Shown: one piece after another, positions 7,952 through 14,858 of the stretch | Numbering within the stretch: position 1 is the first letter of the stretch | Layout: every line of letters begins with the position of its first letter | Assembly (NCBI GenBank): GCA_934463455.1 | Contig: CAKSJU010000025.1 | Location: forward strand, 1-23,409 | Length of the DNA stretch: 23,409 nt | Source: an uncultured Clostridia bacterium | GTDB lineage: Bacteria; Bacillota; Clostridia; UBA1381 | Reading direction: 5' to 3' | The notes under the pieces: generated by a model | What the model was told of the DNA's origin: nothing | Databases searched by the model: none | What the model saw: only the letters and a program-made list of their open reading frames with translations | Program-made: the position numbers and the translations under genes

Positions 7952-8383
7952 ATGTCAAATTCAAATAACAATCGTTCTCTTTTTCTTTATACAGGGTTGA
8001 TATTTTTTGTTGCAATCATAATGATAATAATTGCTTTTTTCGGGCAAAGCAATCTTGAAAAAAATCAACCGATAAAAGAAAGCGTTTCTTCAATAGAAGA
8101 AAAAACCGCACGCCTGAGTGAAGATAACCGTTTACTTTTGGAACAAAACCAATCCTTGCAGGAAACAAACAAAATGCTGACCGAACAAATAGGTACTATG
8201 CAGGATAAGGAAGAGGCATACCAAAAGCAGGCAGATAATAATAATTTGCTGTTAGACGTTTACTCCGCTCTTTACAAAGGCAATAAAAAATCCGCGGCAG
8301 AGCTCTTACAATCAATCAATACCGAAGAGCTGACCGACAAACAAAAAACATTCTATGATATTTTAGTAAAAAAATCAAAATAA
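7952..8383 (+). CDS. Small membrane-anchored coiled-coil protein between parB and serS
   Basis: The likely start is the ATG at 7952, preceded by GAAGGTG about 7 bases upstream; an in-frame ATG 51 bases earlier has no ribosome binding site. The 143-residue product has a short polar N-terminus, one membrane helix at about residues 12-31 (LYTGLIFFVAIIMIIIAFFG), then a Gln/Glu-rich segment with coiled-coil character (about 45-100). A C-terminal helical part resembles a TPR-like half repeat (LLLDVYSALYKGNKKSAAELLQSI). I cannot name the family. Topology suggests an N-terminal anchor with the coiled coil on one face of the membrane. The position next to parAB invites a role in chromosome or septum organisation, but this is conjecture. 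Confidence 0.85.
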   Translation: MSNSNNNRSLFLYTGLIFFVAIIMIIIAFFGQSNLEKNQPIKESVSSIEEKTARLSEDNRLLLEQNQSLQETNKMLTEQIGTMQDKEEAYQKQADNNNLLLDVYSALYKGNKKSAAELLQSINTEELTDKQKTFYDILVKKSK

Positions 8384-8399
8384 GGAAGGTAATTATACC

Positions 8400-9668
8400 A
8401 TGTTAGACATTAAAATTTTAAGAAACGAACCCGAAAAAATTAAAGAAGCTTTGAAAAAAAGATTTAACCCGCTTGATATTGAGCCGGCAATCGAATTGGA
8501 TAAAAAAAGACGTGAACTTCTTGCAGACGTTGAAAAGAAAAAGGCTACTCAAAACGAAATAACAAAGAAAATTCCCGCTATGAAAAAAGCAGGGGAAGAT
8601 ACAACAGCTGTTTTTGAAGAAATGCGCGAGCTTTCGGATGAAATAAAAAGTGATGACGCACAGGTTTCTCAAATTGATGAAGAACTTCGCAATTTTATGC
8701 TTAAAATTCCGAATATTCCAAATTCGGAAATACCCGTCGGCAAGGATGATACCGCAAATGTTGAAATAAGAAAATATTCCGTTCCGACAGAGTTTGATTT
8801 TGAGCCGAAAGCTCATTGGGACATAGGAACCGATCTTAATATACTTGATTTCGACCGCGGCGCAAAAATCAGCGGCTCACGCTTCACTGTTTACAGAGGT
8901 CTCGGAGCAAAGCTGGAAAGAGCAGTAATAAACTACTTCCTCGAAACTAATACAACAGAATCGGGATATACCGAAATTTTCCCGCCCTATATGGTAAACC
9001 GTACATCAATGACAGGAACGGGACAACTTCCGAAATTTGAAGAAGACGCATTTAAAGTTGCAAACAACGGATTTTTCTTAATTCCGACCGCAGAAGTTCC
9101 TGTTACCAATCTTCACCGTGACGAAATTCTGGACGGAAATAAGCTTCCTATTAAATACTGTGCTTATTCAGCATGCTTCCGTGCGGAAGCCGGCTCGGCA
9201 GGACGCGACACCCGCGGACTTATCCGTCAGCATCAGTTTAACAAGGTTGAGCTTGTTAAATTTGCCGACCCCGAAAAAAGCTATGAAGAATTGGAAGCTT
9301 TAACAAATGATGCGGAAAAACTTCTTCAGGGACTCGGACTTCCGTACAGAGTTGTATGCCTGTCTACCGGAGATTTGGGCTTCTCATCGGCAAAAACATA
9401 CGATTTGGAGGTATGGATGCCAAGCTACGGCCGTTATGTTGAGATTTCTTCATGTTCTAATTTTGAAGATTATCAGGCAAGACGCGCGAACATTAAATTC
9501 AGACGCAATCCTAAAGACAAGCCTCAATTTGTTCACACTCTTAACGGCTCCGGTCTGGCAGTCGGCAGAACTGTTGCGGCAATACTCGAAAACTATCAAA
9601 ATGCCGACGGCAGCGTAAGAGTTCCCGACGCATTGGTTAAGTTTATGGGAACAGACCTAATAAAATAA
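8400..9668 (+). CDS. serS: Seryl-tRNA synthetase
   Basis: This 422-residue class II aminoacyl-tRNA synthetase charges tRNA-Ser (and tRNA-Sec where present) with serine. The N-terminal antiparallel coiled-coil arm (about residues 1-110, starting MLDIKILRNEPEKIKEALKK) binds the tRNA's long variable arm. Motif 2 is seen in YSACFRAEAGSAGRDTRGL and motif 3 in GSGLAVGRTVAAILENYQ. Length and ends are normal. AAGGAAGG precedes the ATG, only 16 bp after the coiled-coil gene, so the two are probably co-transcribed. No T-box leader is present. A soj-spo0J-serS neighbourhood is familiar in Clostridia. Confidence 0.98.
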   Translation: MLDIKILRNEPEKIKEALKKRFNPLDIEPAIELDKKRRELLADVEKKKATQNEITKKIPAMKKAGEDTTAVFEEMRELSDEIKSDDAQVSQIDEELRNFMLKIPNIPNSEIPVGKDDTANVEIRKYSVPTEFDFEPKAHWDIGTDLNILDFDRGAKISGSRFTVYRGLGAKLERAVINYFLETNTTESGYTEIFPPYMVNRTSMTGTGQLPKFEEDAFKVANNGFFLIPTAEVPVTNLHRDEILDGNKLPIKYCAYSACFRAEAGSAGRDTRGLIRQHQFNKVELVKFADPEKSYEELEALTNDAEKLLQGLGLPYRVVCLSTGDLGFSSAKTYDLEVWMPSYGRYVEISSCSNFEDYQARRANIKFRRNPKDKPQFVHTLNGSGLAVGRTVAAILENYQNADGSVRVPDALVKFMGTDLIK

Positions 9669-9669
9669 T

Positions 9670-9888
9670 GGGATGTAAAAAAAATCCGGAATGCAAAAAG
9701 GCATGTATTGCTTGAATATCACTAAGTATATAATAACCTATATTAATAGCATTTACAAAAAAAATCAAAAGTTTTAATCTTTATTATATAAAAATGCCTT
9801 TTTGCTACGCCCTCACCAAACCACTCGGAGTACCCGCGTACGCCGTCGGGTTTGGTTTGAGCGTTCCGGAACTTTTTTTCCTATCCCC
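9670..9888. repeat. 219-bp element with long imperfect terminal inverted repeats (MITE-like or structured terminator)
   Basis: The left arm (9670-9704) and the right end are related as reverse complements. Both, read inward from their ends, carry GGGAT, an A-run, TCCGGAA, GC and finally GCAAAAAGGCAT (exact 12-bp match: 9693-9704 against 9794-9805). The right arm differs by a GC-rich insert of about 57 bp that itself folds (ACCAAACC 9815-9822 with GGTTTGGT 9849-9856). The middle 89 bp are very AT-rich with no credible frame. The element starts one base after the serS stop, so it may also terminate serS. A near-identical terminal motif appears at the right edge of the window (23393-23408). No transposase is present. 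Confidence 0.6.
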
Positions 9889-10014
9889 ATAACTTCGCCT
9901 ACAGCCTATCACGTTTTACAATATTATTTTACCTATATTACAATTAAATTTCACAAATATGAAAAATAACTGCATATTTATGAAAATAATATATTATGTA
10001 AACCAATTAAAAAG

Positions 10015-10294
10015 TTATCCACACAAGGCATTTACATATTTTCACTAAAAAAACGGCTTGTTTACCATGTTTTCAAACGATTTATCCACCTTATCCACAT
10101 AGTTATCCACGGTGGAAGTTAATTTTCCAAAACATAAAATCCCGATTTTTCCCATTTTTTTGTGGTTTACATTTTTTTATGGGTTTTTTTGGTGGATAAT
10201 CACTAAGTTATCCACATTTTTATCCACACGCATGTGGATAACTTAAAATAATATAGTATTTAACATATTTTTAACAATTTTAAGTTTATCCACA
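10015..10294. other. DnaA-box array (origin sub-region or DnaA-titration site)
   Basis: Six exact DnaA boxes TTATCCACA occur at 10015-10023, 10091-10099, 10208-10216, 10220-10228 and 10286-10294 on + and at 10233-10241 on -. Three single-mismatch boxes lie at 10082-10090 (+), 10103-10111 (+) and 10191-10199 (-). Two inner boxes face each other across 4 bp (10220-10241). AT-rich stretches flank the array (about 9925-10010 and 10240-10285). I see no GC cluster followed by DnaA-trios here. With the 9670-9888 element, this fills the whole serS-trmK gap; no gene is visible in it. The array is about 8 kb from dnaA, which makes its role unusual. Confidence 0.88.
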
Positions 10295-10313
10295 GCAGTT
10301 GATAAACTTAAAA
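10278..10313. repeat. Inverted repeat overlapping the last DnaA box, upstream of trmK
   Basis: Perfect 13-bp arms TTTTAAGTTTATC (10278-10290) and GATAAACTTAAAA (10301-10313) enclose a 10-base loop. The left arm contains the first half of the DnaA box at 10286-10294. It ends about 20 bases before the trmK ribosome binding site. There is no T run after it, so an operator or leader hairpin is more likely than a terminator. Confidence 0.75.
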
Positions 10314-10345
10314 TCCATCTACATTTAAATTTTCGGAGGAGAAAG

Positions 10346-11032
10346 ATGCTTGCACCCAGACTTAAAATGATATCCGAGCATATAAATACAAAAACCGCTG
10401 CCGATATAGGTACCGACCACGCATATGTTCCGATATATCTTGCTCAAAATAAAATATCTGATTTTATAATAGCATCCGATATAAAAAAAGGACCCCTTGA
10501 TATTGCACGCTCAAACGTCTTAAAATACGGACTTTCCGACAAAATAGAACTTCGTCTCGGTGCGGGACTTGAGCCTGTCGGAAAAAATGAAGTTCAAAGT
10601 ATTGTAATAGCCGGAATGGGCGGCGAGGTTATTAAAAACATTCTCGAAAAGGATAAGGAAAAAGCAATGTGTGCCGAATGTTTGATACTTCAGCCGATGA
10701 ATTCCCAGGACTTGCTCAGAAAATGGCTTTCGGACAACAATTTTTTGATTTTTGAAGAAGATATAACCACCGAAGGCTATAAAGTATATAATCTGATATG
10801 CGCAAAAAAAGGAACGCCCGTAATATTTAAAGACGAATTTGAACTTCATCTTCCGGAATATTTGTACAATCACAAAAATTTCAAATATTTAAAAGAAAAA
10901 AAACTTCGTGAATTTAAAAAAATAAAATCCGGGCTTGAAAAAGCAGCGGAAAAAGATACTGTACTTATAAAAAAATACGAAGAATTTATTAAAAGGACGG
11001 AAAATATCTCTGAAAGGAAAGGAATGATGTAG
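10346..11032 (+). CDS. trmK: tRNA (adenine(22)-N1)-methyltransferase, TrmK family
   Basis: This 228-residue Rossmann-fold SAM-dependent methyltransferase belongs to the TrmK (YqfN) family, which methylates N1 of A22 in the D-loop of tRNAs. The SAM-binding loop is in TAADIGTDHAYVPIYLA (residues 17-33), with the acidic residue after strand two in IIASDIKKGPL. Characteristic phrases are VIAGMGGEVIKNIL and LILQPMNSQDLLRKWL. The C-terminal part is helical and Lys-rich, as in the family. GGAGGAG precedes the ATG. Its stop codon is one base before the TTG start of the Nif3-family gene; the two are paired in many Firmicutes (yqfN-yqfO in Bacillus). Confidence 0.95.
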   Translation: MLAPRLKMISEHINTKTAADIGTDHAYVPIYLAQNKISDFIIASDIKKGPLDIARSNVLKYGLSDKIELRLGAGLEPVGKNEVQSIVIAGMGGEVIKNILEKDKEKAMCAECLILQPMNSQDLLRKWLSDNNFLIFEEDITTEGYKVYNLICAKKGTPVIFKDEFELHLPEYLYNHKNFKYLKEKKLREFKKIKSGLEKAAEKDTVLIKKYEEFIKRTENISERKGMM

Positions 11033-11033
11033 C

Positions 11034-11801
11034 TTGAAGCTTTATGAAATAACGAAAAAAATCGAGACCCGATTTCCGAAAGAACTGGCATACGAATGGG
11101 ACAATCCCGGGCTTATACTCGGTGATGAAAGCCGCGAAATAAATAAAATACTGCTCACTTTGGATATAACCGAAAGTGTTTTAAAAGAGGCAAAAGAAAA
11201 TAATGCGGATTTGATAATATCTCACCATCCCCTTATTTTTTCCGGAATAAAAAATATAACCTCCGGCAGCCGCTTGGGAAAAATGCTGCTGTTCGCGGCA
11301 GAAAATAAAATATCGCTTTATTGTGCTCATACGAATATGGACACCGCCGAATTCGGCATAAATACAAAGCTTGCCGAAATGTTAGGCTTTAAAAATGCGG
11401 AATTTATAGAAAAAAACAGCAGCTTTAAAAATGCCGGACTCGGAAAAATAGGAGATATTGAAGAAACAACTCTTAAAGAATTTGCCGAAAATGTCAAAAA
11501 AACCTTGAATACTCCTTTTGTACGTATAAGCGGAAATAAAAATCAAATTATAAAAAGAGCCGCCGTAGGCTCCGGAAGCTGCTCCGAGCTTATACCGCAG
11601 GCAATAAATATGGGAGCCGATGTTATTGTAACCGCTGATTTAAAATATCATACCTGTCTTGATTTTGAATCCGACAGTTTTTCAATCATAGACGCAGGAC
11701 ATTTCCCGACAGAAAATATTGTCAAAGAAATGTTTTCGGAAATTCTGAAAGGTGAAAATTTAATTTTCTCACATCAAGAGGATATTTTTAAAGTTATATA
11801 A
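11034..11801 (+). CDS. Nif3-like dinuclear metal-centre protein (YqfO family)
   Basis: This 255-residue protein belongs to the Nif3/DUF34 family, toroidal hexamers with a two-metal site. The expected metal ligands are visible: IISHHPLIF (His64, His65), CAHTNMD (His99, Asp103) and DAGHFPTEN near residue 225. It is the short form, without the extra domain inserted in B. subtilis YqfO. The start is TTG (11034), supported by AAAGGAA upstream and by the family N-terminus (KLYEITKKIETRFP). Initiation may depend on ribosomes finishing trmK, one base upstream. The molecular role of the family is not settled; a GTP cyclohydrolase-like or metal-handling function has been proposed. Confidence 0.94.
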   Translation: MKLYEITKKIETRFPKELAYEWDNPGLILGDESREINKILLTLDITESVLKEAKENNADLIISHHPLIFSGIKNITSGSRLGKMLLFAAENKISLYCAHTNMDTAEFGINTKLAEMLGFKNAEFIEKNSSFKNAGLGKIGDIEETTLKEFAENVKKTLNTPFVRISGNKNQIIKRAAVGSGSCSELIPQAINMGADVIVTADLKYHTCLDFESDSFSIIDAGHFPTENIVKEMFSEILKGENLIFSHQEDIFKVI

Positions 11802-11814
11802 TCCGAGATAATAA

Positions 11815-11871
11815 AAAATGCTTCGAAACTAAATCCGGCCCGATGTGAGGGCAAAAGCTTCGAAGCATTTT
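11815..11871. terminator. Bidirectional terminator hairpin between the Nif3-family and MATE genes
   Basis: AAAATGCTTCGAA (11815-11827) pairs exactly with TTCGAAGCATTTT (11859-11871) around a 31-base loop. A runs on the left and T runs on the right suit termination in both directions between these convergent genes. The loop is longer than usual and GC-richer than its surroundings. Confidence 0.75.
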
Positions 11872-11929
11872 CAGGCTTTTCATCTATTTTGTGCCGCTTT
11901 GCATTGTCTTTTTGTTTTCCTCATTTTTT

Positions 11930-13267
11930 TTAGTAATTATACTTTTTCCTGTTACCCATCATAAATCCGAATGAAATAAACGTACTTAAAATCTCGCTCA
12001 CCGCAAGAGTATACCACACTCCGTCCAATTCCCATATTTGCGGTAAAATCAAAATAAAGATAACCGGCAGAACAAGCGACCTTAAAAATGAAACAATCGC
12101 AGACACCGCGCCGTTATTTAAAGCTGTGAAAAAGGATGATGTATATATATTATACCACATTACAAAAAACGGCAGCGCACATATTCTGAAAGCTCTTTGT
12201 GTTAAATTTAAAAGCTCATTGTCATATCCCACAAAAATTCCCGCGATATAACATGCAAAAATTATTGCAAAAACGGAAAGCACCACAGCCGAGCCGGAAA
12301 GCAATTTTATGCTGTTTTTCAGAATATTTTTCATCTCTTTATGATTGCCCGCACCGTAATGATAGCTCATCACAGGTGAACTGCCGGAAGAATAACCCGC
12401 AAATATTCCTATAAATACGAATGCCGCATACATAATTACCCCATATGCCGCCACTCCGTTTTCTCCCGCATGCTTCATAAGCTGAAGATTATATAAAATT
12501 CCGGTTATCGCCGCCGAAAGACTTGTCATCATTTCCGAAGAGCCGTTTGCACACGCCAGCAGCATCGGCTTAGCTTCAAAGCTTGTTTTTGTAAAGCGAA
12601 GATTTGAAGTATTCTTTTTGCTTAAAAACCACAAAAAAGGTACAAGTCCGCCTATACATTGGCTAAGTCCCGTCGCAAGAGCCGCTCCCGTTACTCCCAG
12701 ATTAAGAACTGCCATAAAAAGCCAATCGAGTATCATATTAACAATTCCCGCCAAAATAATGACTTTTAAAGCAAGCTTCGGCTTTTCCGCAACTATCATA
12801 TAGCTTTGAAATGTATACTGCGCCTGAAGAGCGGTATTAAATATAAGACATGTTCGTCCGTATTTTATGACATTTGACATCAGACTTTCATCCGCGCCAA
12901 ACAAATACGCCACCTCTTTAAGCACGGCAATTCCGACAACTGTAAAAAAAACACTTGTTCCGAGCATAAGATACATCATCATTGTGAAATATTGTCTTGC
13001 TTTTTCAATCCGCCCTTCGCCGAGAGTTTTTGCAACCAATGCACTTCCTCCGACGCCCAGCATAGCTCCTATACCGCCTAAAATCTGCAAATAAGGCATG
13101 ATAAGATTAACCGATACAAAAGCGCTTTTTCCCACAAAATTTGATACAAAATATCCGTCAACAACTCCGTAAACGGATGTAAAAATCATCATCAATACCG
13201 ACGGCATGGTAAATCTTATCAGTCTGCCGCAGGTAAAATGATCCGAAAGCTGAATTTTTGTTTTCAT
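11930..13267 (-). CDS. MATE family efflux transporter
   Basis: This 445-residue membrane protein has about 12 predicted helices in two homologous halves. The N-terminus (LIRFTMPSVLMMIFTSVYGVVDGYFVSNFVGKSAFVSVNL) and the LGVGGSALVAKTLGEGR loop near residue 70-90 are typical of multidrug and toxic-compound extrusion transporters, which export cationic or aromatic compounds using Na+ or H+ gradients. AAGGAG precedes the ATG. It lies 26 bp downstream of a MarR-type regulator and is presumably in its operon. Substrate cannot be assigned. Confidence 0.95.
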   Translation of the reverse strand: MKTKIQLSDHFTCGRLIRFTMPSVLMMIFTSVYGVVDGYFVSNFVGKSAFVSVNLIMPYLQILGGIGAMLGVGGSALVAKTLGEGRIEKARQYFTMMMYLMLGTSVFFTVVGIAVLKEVAYLFGADESLMSNVIKYGRTCLIFNTALQAQYTFQSYMIVAEKPKLALKVIILAGIVNMILDWLFMAVLNLGVTGAALATGLSQCIGGLVPFLWFLSKKNTSNLRFTKTSFEAKPMLLACANGSSEMMTSLSAAITGILYNLQLMKHAGENGVAAYGVIMYAAFVFIGIFAGYSSGSSPVMSYHYGAGNHKEMKNILKNSIKLLSGSAVVLSVFAIIFACYIAGIFVGYDNELLNLTQRAFRICALPFFVMWYNIYTSSFFTALNNGAVSAIVSFLRSLVLPVIFILILPQIWELDGVWYTLAVSEILSTFISFGFMMGNRKKYNY

Positions 13268-13287
13268 AATTATCTCCTTTATTTAGC

Positions 13288-13315
13288 CGATTGTCAGATG
13301 TCGGTTTGACAATCG
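13288..13315. repeat. Inverted repeat across the marR-type stop codon
   Basis: CGATTGTCA (13288-13296) and TGACAATCG (13307-13315) are exact 9-bp inverted arms around 10 bases. The left arm includes the stop codon of the MarR-type gene. It lies 20 bases from the MATE start and lacks a following U run on the minus strand. It could tune MATE translation or be an mRNA-stability hairpin. Confidence 0.55.
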
Positions 13316-13743
13316 AATATTTCTTCTTTTAAGTATTTATTTATTCTTTTTGTTATATCAAGGTAAAATTCCATTTCTTCATCACTGAAATTTTTATAAG
13401 CTCTTTCCTCCGCTTTATATAATTTTTTAGTTGTTGAAGCTGCAAAGAGTTTTCCGTTTTCCGTCAATACGACCTTTTTTTGACGCCTTGACTTTTCATC
13501 GGTTTTAAGCTCTATATATCCTTTTTTTACAAGCCCCGAAATAGCGCTGTTAATCGTTTGCTTTGCAAAAAAGCTCATATCGCACAGCTCATGCTGAAAA
13601 TACTCCTTATTCGTTCGTGAGATAACATAAAGTATCCACATTGCGGTATCAGACAAACCGAATTTTACCGCAGCATTATGATATATCGAATCCTGCTCTT
13701 TCTGCTGCTTTTCCATTTCGCTTACAAAATTTCCGATATCCAT
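13294..13743 (-). CDS. MarR-family transcriptional regulator
   Basis: This 149-residue protein has the winged-helix layout of MarR proteins. The recognition region is around QHELCDMSFFAKQTINSAISGLVKKGYIEL (residues 50-79), the wing is DEKSRRQKKVVLTENG (82-97), and flanking helices serve dimerisation. Such proteins repress their own operon and a neighbouring efflux pump until a small aromatic or antimicrobial ligand binds. Here the gene lies directly upstream of the MATE transporter, and its promoter contains a perfect 19-bp inverted repeat suited to a dimer. GAGGTG precedes the ATG. Confidence 0.93.
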   Translation of the reverse strand: MDIGNFVSEMEKQQKEQDSIYHNAAVKFGLSDTAMWILYVISRTNKEYFQHELCDMSFFAKQTINSAISGLVKKGYIELKTDEKSRRQKKVVLTENGKLFAASTTKKLYKAEERAYKNFSDEEMEFYLDITKRINKYLKEEIFDCQTDI

Positions 13744-13800
13744 GCCAACACCTCTTTCTGCGCATTAAATTTACGCTTTTCCGCAAGTTTTTAAATAAAT

Positions 13801-13854
13801 AAAAGTCCGTAAACAGACTTTTATTATTATAGTCTGTTTACGGACTTTTGTCAA
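13801..13854 (-). promoter_or_regulatory. Consensus promoter with embedded inverted-repeat operator for the marR-MATE operon
   Basis: On the minus strand, TTGACA (13854-13849), a 17-bp spacer and TATAAT (13831-13826) form a perfect sigma-A promoter. Exact 19-bp arms AAAAGTCCGTAAACAGACT (13801-13819) and their complement (13831-13849) surround it: one arm fills the -35/-10 spacer and the other covers the first transcribed bases. A bound dimer would block polymerase. The same hairpin follows the helicase-loader stop (13864) within about 15 bases and may terminate that operon, although its T tract is interrupted. Confidence 0.85.
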
Positions 13855-13863
13855 GCGTTTTTT

Positions 13864-14847
13864 TTAATTTTTTAATTTTTGTATTCTTACATCTTCACCG
13901 AGAAAGTGCAGTATTCTGAAATGCTCATAAAATCTTGAAGTTATTCTTGCCGAATATGTTCTGCTTATCTCATTCATTGAAAAATTGCTGTTTATAATTA
14001 TTTTTTTATTGCGGTCAAGTCTTTCGTTGAGTAAATCAAAAAAGAATGACACGCCGGATTTTGTTATATTTTCCGTTCCCAAATCATCTATTATCAAAAG
14101 GTCGGCATTGTAAAATTTATCATATTCAAAACCGTCGGTTTTTCTTCCGAATCGATAATCCTCATAGGAATTAAACAGACTTGTGGCTCTTATATAAATA
14201 ACGGTTTTTCCCTGATTTAAAATTTCCTTTGCAATACAGTTTGACAAAAAGGTTTTTCCGAGACCCGGCTTTCCGATAAACAAAAGATTTTTTTCGTTTT
14301 TATCGAAATCTTTGCAGAAAATAATGCACTCATTTAAAATATCGCGCATATTTTCCCTCTCGCTCATCAACTCTCCCGATTTTTTTCTCAGGCTGTAATA
14401 ATCAAGCGAAAAATTTTCAAAGCTCTGCCCGCCGATTAAATTACCGAGATTCGATTTTTCGTATGCGGCTTTAATAAGCTTATTCTTGAAGCACTCACAC
14501 TTTTCATTCCCGACATAGCCGGTATCCCTGCACTTTTCGCAAGAATATTTCGGAATTTCATAATCCTGCGGAATTTTATTTTCTTTAATTATTTTATTTT
14601 TTTCTTCCTCTAAATCTTTCAGCTTTTTGTTAAAATCCTCGTTTAGTTTTTTGCTGTCTTGGGGATTTGCCATTATTTTTTTTGCATTTTCAAAGCCGAG
14701 AATATTTATTTCGTTTCTGATTTCTTTAAGTCTCGGATATTTTGCATATATATCCCTTACGGTTTTATCTCGTGCAGTCTCGGCTTTTGCGCGCATAAGT
14801 TCATATTCCGCAAGCACTTTTTTTATTATTTCTTCGTTGTATCCCAT
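13864..14847 (-). CDS. dnaI: DnaI/DnaC-type replicative helicase loader (IstB-like AAA+ ATPase)
   Basis: This 327-residue protein has an N-terminal helical part (1-95), a four-cysteine zinc site (C103, C106, C117, C119 in CEKCRDTGYVGNEKCEC), and a AAA+ domain with Walker A GKPGLGKT (192-199) and Walker B LLIIDD (250-255). This arrangement, zinc-binding N-terminal domain plus AAA+, is that of Bacillus DnaI, which delivers the DnaC helicase to the origin. IstB and phage DnaC are relatives, but no transposase is nearby. The ATG at 14847 is preferred because GAGGGGG lies 7 bases upstream; a GTG at 14862 overlapping the hemZ stop would add five residues. It ends the dnaN-MBL-hemZ operon. Confidence 0.88.
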   Translation of the reverse strand: MGYNEEIIKKVLAEYELMRAKAETARDKTVRDIYAKYPRLKEIRNEINILGFENAKKIMANPQDSKKLNEDFNKKLKDLEEEKNKIIKENKIPQDYEIPKYSCEKCRDTGYVGNEKCECFKNKLIKAAYEKSNLGNLIGGQSFENFSLDYYSLRKKSGELMSERENMRDILNECIIFCKDFDKNEKNLLFIGKPGLGKTFLSNCIAKEILNQGKTVIYIRATSLFNSYEDYRFGRKTDGFEYDKFYNADLLIIDDLGTENITKSGVSFFFDLLNERLDRNKKIIINSNFSMNEISRTYSARITSRFYEHFRILHFLGEDVRIQKLKN

Positions 14848-14858
14848 TGTTTTCCCCC

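Noticed and set aside
8384..8399. T-box riboswitch before serS
   Set aside because: Only 16 bp separate serS from the preceding gene, and no T-box motif or specifier structure is visible upstream.
9118..9618. Open frames inside serS in a second frame
   Set aside because: Shadow frames of a highly conserved gene; rich in unlikely residue patterns and without start signals.
13864..14847. IstB transposition protein as identity of the AAA+ gene
   Set aside because: The N-terminal four-cysteine zinc site, the operon with dnaN and the lack of an IstA transposase fit a DnaI-type helicase loader better.
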